Source: Ceratorhiza oryzae-sativae
Lineage: Eukaryota; Basidiomycota; Agaricomycetes; Cantharellales; Ceratobasidiaceae
Direction: 5' to 3'
DNA: 64,000 nt
Assembly: GCA_030998015.1 (NCBI GenBank)
Contig: JARWMV010000238.1
Span: 1,240,001 to 1,304,000 of the forward strand
Each line of letters begins with the position of its first letter. Positions within the stretch are counted from its first letter, which is position 1. Position numbers and translations under genes: made by a program. Shown here piece after piece: positions 57,806 through 64,000 of the stretch. The notes under the pieces are model-generated. The model worked only from the letters and a program-made list of their open reading frames with translations, was not told the origin of the DNA and searched no databases.

Positions 57806-58950
57806 TTAATATTGAGAGCTGATGATGCTGTATCAAACCATGCGCTTGCGGTGTTGTTTATCACTGATTATGGTTGAAATCCTGTGCGCAGGGGGTATCT
57901 ATTGTTTGGACTGGGTACCGGGTCGTGATGGTCCCGTCAAACCCCGCTGAAATGTGCGGTACACTTTGGAACGCAATCAGTTACAAACGAGTATTTATGA
58001 GATTGGCCGAAAAGCAAGTGGTTGCCTTGAAACCAGCGCTCACTAATTCAAAACGACTACACCGGTATGTCCAGTTTGTCGGTACTTTACGAGCGCAACG
58101 TCGTGCTGCGTCGGCTTTTAGGATTGGGTTAGCACTGTGAATCCCGATGCACTTCTCCCGCATATTATTTAGTCGTAGAGGGTTATCCTAGTAGTCGACC
58201 AGAATGCGTCCGGGACTCACTTTCCCGTCACAGGCGAGCATGCGGGGAAGCGGAGAGGCTCCGATTGTCGAGCCCCGCTTGAGTCACATCGAGCGAGTCG
58301 ATCGGTGCATATGATTATACCTACCTACCAAGTCCGACCAACCAATAAACGTAAGAGTGCTGTCTACTTCCATTATTACACATCGATTTCACGTTCATAA
58401 GCAGCATGGGTGCCGTCCACGATCGTAAAGCCGTCTGCACTAGTTTTCAGCTCGGCCGGATGGACCACACTAAACCGAGTGAGCTTAGAAGCTCATGCCT
58501 AGGCCCTAGTAGTACCTCGTTTGGCCTCTCCTGTCTGAACGGTTTACTTTTTTGACTTTGTGGCGTTACTTAAGGCTAGGATTGACGTTGCTCGGGTTTG
58601 CCTAGGCGACGGAGGCTTAGGGGCATGATATGATTGGAATCGATGTTATGTATTGAAGAAGCGTTGACACGGCCGACCACACTTCTGTAGCTGCCAATAC
58701 CCATTTAGGAGCCTGGAAGGGCTGTGGGGATGCTAGCGGGAGAAGGGGAAGTATGGATAACCGACCCAGAGTAACTCTGGAAGGCGGGAGCAAGTTGATA
58801 ATAGCGGAATACGCGTGTATAAGTGAATGGAACAGGCAGTGCATACATCTACACAAGCCACCGAATCTGTCCATCAAAAGTAAAAAGAACACAAGCAATA
58901 CAGACTGTCCGTACCAGATTGCTGCCACGAAAAGTCCCGATTATAGAAAC
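57806..58950. other. Intergenic stretch
   Basis: The right part is probably the 3' UTR of the MAG-type gene. An 88-codon plus frame (57874-58140) has no support. Nothing else is recognised. Confidence 0.4.
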
Positions 58951-60134
58951 TTAGAGAGCAGCTAGAAGCGCGGTGACCACAGTCACGCCCGCTGCAAACG
59001 CAAACCCATTTACACCAAAGGCCTGACGAAGCGCATCATTCGATGAAGGTTTCGCAGTGGCAGTGGGACTAGAAGAAGCAGCCGGTGCCGCAGTGGTAGA
59101 TGTCAAACTAGCAGTCGACGACGTGAACGCTGCGTTTCCGACGGAGCTCACGGCTTTGCAAGAGCTACTCTTCGGAGCCGGGTGAGCGGGAGGCGTCACA
59201 GGATCTCCTTGATGGAACGTAGAAGATCCATAAATACCCATCGGGAGAGCCGAATCTCCTAGACAGTTTTCGAACGCGCCTTGGTCATAATTTCCGGGCA
59301 TATTCCATCCACAACCCATCTCGTCCCAGATGTGGCCACACAACTGGCGTGATTTACCACCGTCTTTGCATCCACGGATGCAGAACTCGGTAGCAGACAT
59401 GAAGTTCTGTCAAGCCAAGGTTACAAATGGGCCTTGACTCGGGGTGTGACTTACCGTCCATTCGTGATACTGTTGAAGCTTGCCAAAGCTGTTACCAAAC
59501 ACAAGTCCACCATGGGGATTTCCAAAGCCATCCGCACCTGCAGAAATCAAACATGTTGGCCGATGTTATGTGTCAATAGGCAGGATTTACCGTGTGGGTC
59601 AAGCTCTCCACCAGCATCGTTCCTAGGAACGTTCATTTTTGTGAAATCTCCCCAGCCGGTGACTTGGACTAAGTGATGGATGGGAACAATCAGCATTTGT
59701 TATCTCAACGGACCTGAATCACGGACCATAGTCGGGTGTCTGCACGAAATGAGCACCCTTGATGGTGCCGTCCGGGATAAGTCTGGTTCCGTACCCGGGC
59801 TTGAGACACCAAGAGACCTCGTACTGCTCGGTCTCCCCAATGGACGAGTTTTTGCCGTTAGAGTAGGGCGGGGCCCAGAGACAAAAGTCCTCCACGGAAT
59901 TGATGTAGACGTTTTGGCTGGAATGACATCTGCGATCAACAATCGGGGCGGGTGAACACATGAGTAATCTCACCAGAGGGAGTCTTGGCTATTTCCAGTC
60001 CCACACTTGTTAGTCCCAAGCTGGTCATTCTCCGTGTGATTCGGAGCGGTGTCGGGGAGATATGTCGCTGTATACTGAGCCCGCACGGCTACAGTGAGCA
60101 ACGCCGAGATTGTAGTCGTGGCAAGGCAAACCAT
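58951..60134 (-). CDS. MAG-type secreted glycoprotein, probably GPI-anchored
   Basis: Exons 59974-60134, 59727-59917, 59591-59668, 59455-59537 and 58951-59406 join in phase to 322 residues. The ATG (60132-60134) opens MVCLATTTISALLTVAVRAQ, a signal peptide. The mature part has YLPDTAPNHTENDQLGTNKCG, VEDFCLWAPP, IGETEQYEVSWCLKPGYGTR, IPDGTIKGAHFVQTPDY, GGELDPHGADGFGNPHGG and FCIRGCKDGG...CGHIWDEMGCGWNMPGNYDQG. This Cys pattern is that of basidiomycete macrofage-activating glycoproteins (MAG1-like). A Ser/Thr/Ala-rich stalk and a hydrophobic tail (FAFAAGVTVVTALLAAL) indicate GPI anchoring at the cell wall or membrane. The biochemical function of the family is not known. Intron 2 has a weak GTCCGT donor. 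Confidence 0.88.
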
Positions 60135-60802
60135 GATGGACGAAACTGGGGATATCGGAGGGCCAAGAGTAGTGACAAGAATAGCACGACACGGGCCAAG
60201 ACGAGAGACAACGACCAAGAAGAGAGGGGGGGAAGGAACAGGCACTGAGCCAGCGGAAGCCCTACGCGAGGCCTGATAAGAGCGAGCGATTGCCCACAGG
60301 TGTGCCTACATTTGGGGATGGTCATCATTGATTCTGATTCGACAGACCATGCGGCGTGGAAAATTCGCATTCATGCGGTCTTGGTCGATTCTACGGCCCT
60401 GTCTGTATGCAGCGGGGGAACAGCGCCGGAGCGGAGGGGATGCCAGTTCAAAAATAGCTCGGGGCTATCTCGCCAAACCCCGACAGGAACATCATATCAA
60501 AATCACTTTCCTTGGCACAAGTTTCTGATGAGCTTTATTGCCAGGCAGATCGACAGGCACGAAAAGAATAGCAGAGAGGCAGGGACAAATGCCAGAGGGG
60601 ACAATCAGCTCCGTAAATCATACAAGGAATTATGCATACAATCAATTTAACGTACAGAAACCCGAGGAAATCGAAAATGATCGTACCCAGCCGTTAGAAA
60701 GAAAAACGAAGCGGTGCAGCAGGAAATTCTCATAAATCAGCCACATTGACACCCAGCATCTACTTTATGACCGCCTGTGTCTAGAACATGGGTCATCAAT
60801 AG
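60135..60802. other. Promoter of the MAG-type gene and 3' end of the coiled-coil gene
   Basis: 668 bases without a supported gene. A purine-rich run (60195-60240) on the plus strand lies about 60-100 bases upstream of the MAG-type ATG and reads as a pyrimidine-rich promoter tract in the gene's sense. Confidence 0.4.
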
Positions 60803-63800
60803 CTAGCGAATCGACGCTACGTCAATTGAATCCTGAAAACGAGGCGAAAGACTTACCCCCATGGTATCGAACGCCTGCCCGCACAACTTATCCGATGCAT
60901 CGCGATATGTGCACATCCACACCATATCGTCCCCCATCGGTCCGTCCAAGTCTGCAAGCGCCGCAGATCGATCCGACAATAACGTCTCTGTCTGCATGTC
61001 GTCTTGGCTCATGCCTGGGTCACCCTGTGACTGACTAGGTTGGAGCACCTCGAGCGTTTTTATACGCTGTTCCAACTCCTGCTCCCGCTGTCGAAATTCC
61101 AGTTCGCGCTTCCGCACTGCACTTGCCTCTCGCTCCACCTCCAAGTTTTCCACCTCCAGATCCTCCACCCGCTTCTTAAGCTCGTACCACTCTGCTGCCC
61201 GTCTCCGCACTTCTTGTGCGTTCGTTCGAGCTCGGATCTCCCGCTCAAGGTCCAGCTGCACTCGGAGCTCCTTGATCTCCTGCTCCTTTCGGTCCATGTT
61301 CAACTCGAATCCCCGTTGCCACTGCTGAAGCCCTGTCGACAGCTGCTTCTCCAAAAGCTGCAATCGAGTTTTCAACTCCTCGTTTTCGTCTGCAAGTGCC
61401 TTGGTTGCGTCGGACGCAAACGTGTATTGTTTATATGATGCGGCGCGTTGGGATTCGGCAATCTCGTATCGAGTTTGAACGGCTGAGAGCTGCAGCTGTA
61501 GATCAGCGATGGTTTTCTTGTGTTCTTCGAGCTCCGCAGCGTAGGCTTCTTGTTGTTGCTGCACGATAGACTCAGACTGCGCCATGTTGGCCCTGAAGAT
61601 AGCCGCGGCGCGCGACTTCTCGGCGGAAAGGTGCTCGAGCTCGGCAGTGAGCTCAACAATGCGGTGATCCCTTGCTGCAAGAGGTTGTACTTAGTATCGA
61701 CCAGTCAAGCAGTTAATTTGAACGAACCCGTGAGCTTAACTTCCGCTTCCTTGAGTGCCTCGACCATCTCCTTTTTCCCTTCATTCCCATCATGGGACGC
61801 TACATATCCAGAGAGCCTAAATCCCAGAAGCGCACCGCGAGGTATGCTTGATTCACCGCTCGCCGGCGAATCATCCTGCTGAAAAGTCCTCGCAGTTTTT
61901 GGCGGGCTATCAAATTGGTCGATATCACTCCCAGGAGAGGGTTCACGCCTGAATATATCGACACTCAGATCAGGCACAGGCGCGAGCATACCATGTTGTG
62001 ATTGGAACCCAGCGTCACTTTGTGGACGCGGCGCCTCCGGTTCGTATACCTCTGGGCTTGCCGAAGCAGGGGTAGGGTCAAGCTCGAGGGAAGATGTTCT
62101 CCACTGGAGCGAGGCGCCCGGGCGCTTGGATTTGTAGGAGTGAAGGAGCTGATAGTATCCGCAGGTCGAGGGACTGTCCTGGAGGGGCGAAAGTCCACGA
62201 CGAGGGTTCCTCAATTGAAGAGTGTGTGGTTTCCTGTGCGGGAGGCTGGGGGAACGCTTGAGATCGCTCGGATTGAGCCTGAGATTCGAGTGGCGATTGA
62301 GATAAAAGCCCGTGCGAACCAGGGGCAGAAGACAGGGGGTTAGAGAGCTGCTGGGACGGGGAAGGATCAAGCACTATGTTCGGCGCCTGTACGACAGGTG
62401 CTGGAGCATTAGCCTCGGGGGATTGCGGGAGACTGCTGGGTGAATCGGGAGGCTGAGAGTGAGGCTGAGAGGCTATAGGGAGATAAGGACCCGTAGCTTG
62501 TGTGGATTCCACGGAGTGGTCAGCGAGACTTTGGTCGGGACCAAGAACCAGCACACTCTGAGAAGCATCCACTGTCGTATCGCTTAAGTCGATAACACTA
62601 GCGTCAGGGATCCCTAAGCTAGGCCGGGCAGCTGGGCTGGGGACCTCATCCAATTGACGAGATATATCCCCCGCAAGTAATTCGTCAATCTCCATAGCGT
62701 GAACAAGCGACTGGTCCACATCGTTCGCGCAGGGAGAATCAGTCTGCCCGTTCGCATCCTCGCCGTGAGCACTGTCCGACCAAGCCGGAGATGGCTCTCT
62801 CTCGGTTTCCATGATGGTTTCCTGAGTGACCGGCTCCTCTCGAGCAGGAGATCCCTTCTGTAGTCGGCCCCCGGGGTTATTCATTTGGGGTTGCGCCTGC
62901 TGAGATGAACGGGCTGGAGATTGCAACACCGCATCAACCTTCCGATGCCTGGTAGGAGATTCTAGGCTGGCGGGCTCTGGGCTCCCTACTCGACCTCCAC
63001 CAAGCGAAGGGGAGCTGGTCGGAATAGGCTCCTGTTCCTCCCCATCCTCCCGGGGCAAGAGGGCGCTGACTTGACCCGTGAGATCAAGCGCCTTGACCTT
63101 GACTAAAGTGTCGTCCCAAAGGGGTTGATATTTGGGTTTGCTCTGGGAGAAGGACTGGGACCTAGTCCTGGTTGAAGGCCCATCTTGTGCAACCTCCTCC
63201 TCGTCTGCATTGCTATCGATCTCTTCAGTTTCGGAACCAGACTCGTCCTCACTGGTACGGGGGGTAGCCGCTGGTTGGCCATCGTTTTCGCTAGAGCTCG
63301 ACCGGGACGCAGGTTTAGACTGAGAAGGGTCATATTCAGATCCGGATTGGGCTCCAGCAAGCTCGGGCGGGACAGATTCGATGAGCGTCGATTCAGTTCT
63401 TGCGACAGATACTCGGGGTTTGATCACCATCTTCCCCAACATCTTTGCCTCGGATGGTCGAAGTTTGGGTTTTCCATGAGAGTTAGATGACTTGGATTTG
63501 GCGAGCGCAGGAGCCAGGAGGGGTAGGAATTGGAGAAGGAGAGCCAGAAACAAACAGTTTGGCGGGCAAGGGGTCTTGTGTTGGAGCGTTTGAATTCCGC
63601 TGTGGAATTTGAGAATCAGGCACTACGGTGCCCTTGGATGAGTTGCCTTGCGATTGGACTCGAACCGTAGATCCACCAGGTGCAGACAAAACGTTGGCAT
63701 AGGCCAGAACATTAGAAGCTCCCTATGTATATCATTAGTTTTTCCGAGCCTAACGAAATCGTAACAACGCACCTGCTGAGATAACATTGATACATTCTCC

Positions 63801-64000
63801 GATTCTACGCTTGACATAACCCTCTCCCCTTCACCTTCTGCTACATTCCTGCTTGCCGTTTCGTCAGCATGAAGAGAGGCCGTCTTTGCAGGGCCCGGAT
63901 CAGACTTGGATATAGAAGCTAGGGGTGATTTCGGCTGTCCGCCCATTTCTAAATCGGCTCGCCCAGCGGGAGTGTCGTCTTCTGTGTCTCCAGCCTCTTG
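60803..64000 (-). CDS. Large disordered and coiled-coil protein, 5' end beyond the window
   Basis: In minus sense the gene enters from the right edge (…DTEDDTPAGRADLEMGGQPK). A GT-AG intron (about 63720-63773) joins MLSQQ to GASNVLAYANV. A long Ser/Pro/Glu-rich disordered part follows (about 63700-61740). After a further intron (about 61683-61730) there is a 200-residue coiled coil (ELTAELEHLSAEKSRAAAIF to LEQRIKTLEVLQ). The end, WMCTYRDASDKLCGQAFDTM, resembles a short Cys-containing finger. The stop is uncertain because a GTAAGT donor follows directly. Frame changes without introns near 63500-63530 and 62078-62170 again suggest single-base errors. No family is recognised; a scaffold or nuclear role is possible. 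Confidence 0.6.

Overview
The window looks like nuclear DNA of a filamentous basidiomycete. Host genes are split by many introns of about 45-60 bases, mostly GT-AG with CTAAC/CTRAY-like branch sites. The products are typical fungal ones: a Vps10 sorting receptor, a macrofage-activating-glycoprotein-type secreted protein, an MFS sugar transporter and a cyanovirin-N-type secreted lectin. A Rhizoctonia/Ceratobasidiaceae-like Agaricomycete is my guess from gene style; nothing here proves the species.

Left arm (1-15.5 kb). A small secreted CVNH protein (729-1253, -) is followed by a short inverted-repeat element and a three-exon unknown gene (3775-4440, -). Next come a possible membrane protein (5251-5880, -), a long Ser/Pro-rich disordered protein (8281-10534, +), a P-loop polynucleotide-kinase-like protein (12060-13381, -) and a MYND zinc-finger protein (13707-15549, +). 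The MYND domain is cut short where repeat-rich DNA begins.

Centre (about 15.6-41.3 kb). This is a nested retrotransposon island, poor in CpG. A 1.3-kb solo LTR (LTR-A, flanking repeat GTCATC) was invaded by a chromodomain Ty3/gypsy element B on the minus strand (target duplication GTGTA). Element B was in turn invaded between protease and reverse transcriptase by a second Ty3/gypsy element R on the plus strand (target duplication ACTGG). Element R carries an unusual cargo between its pol gene and 3' LTR: an uninterrupted 428-residue CRESS-DNA-virus/geminivirus-type Rep (HUH plus SF3 helicase motifs), divergent from a small intron-containing minus-strand gene. The gag and pol of R are broken by stops and frame changes, yet both cargo genes are open. 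To the right are further LTR-A copies, one inserted inverted into another, a fragment of element B and the tail of a pogo-type transposase.

Right arm (42-64 kb). VPS10 (42007-47434, -), a GT31 galactosyltransferase-like gene (49274-51098, -), an MFS sugar transporter (51473-54116, -), a short inverted-repeat element, an intron-containing tRNA-Glu(UUC), a MAG-type GPI-anchored secreted protein (58951-60134, -) and the 3' part of a large coiled-coil/disordered protein running off the right edge (60803-64000, -). VPS10, GT31, the transporter and the MAG protein all act in or pass through the secretory pathway or membranes, but I see no sign of a functional cluster.

Two themes cross the window. 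First, GC-AG introns are unusually frequent: five candidates in three genes. Second, several host genes show single-base frame breaks, often at short homopolymers, which suggests assembly indels or recent decay.
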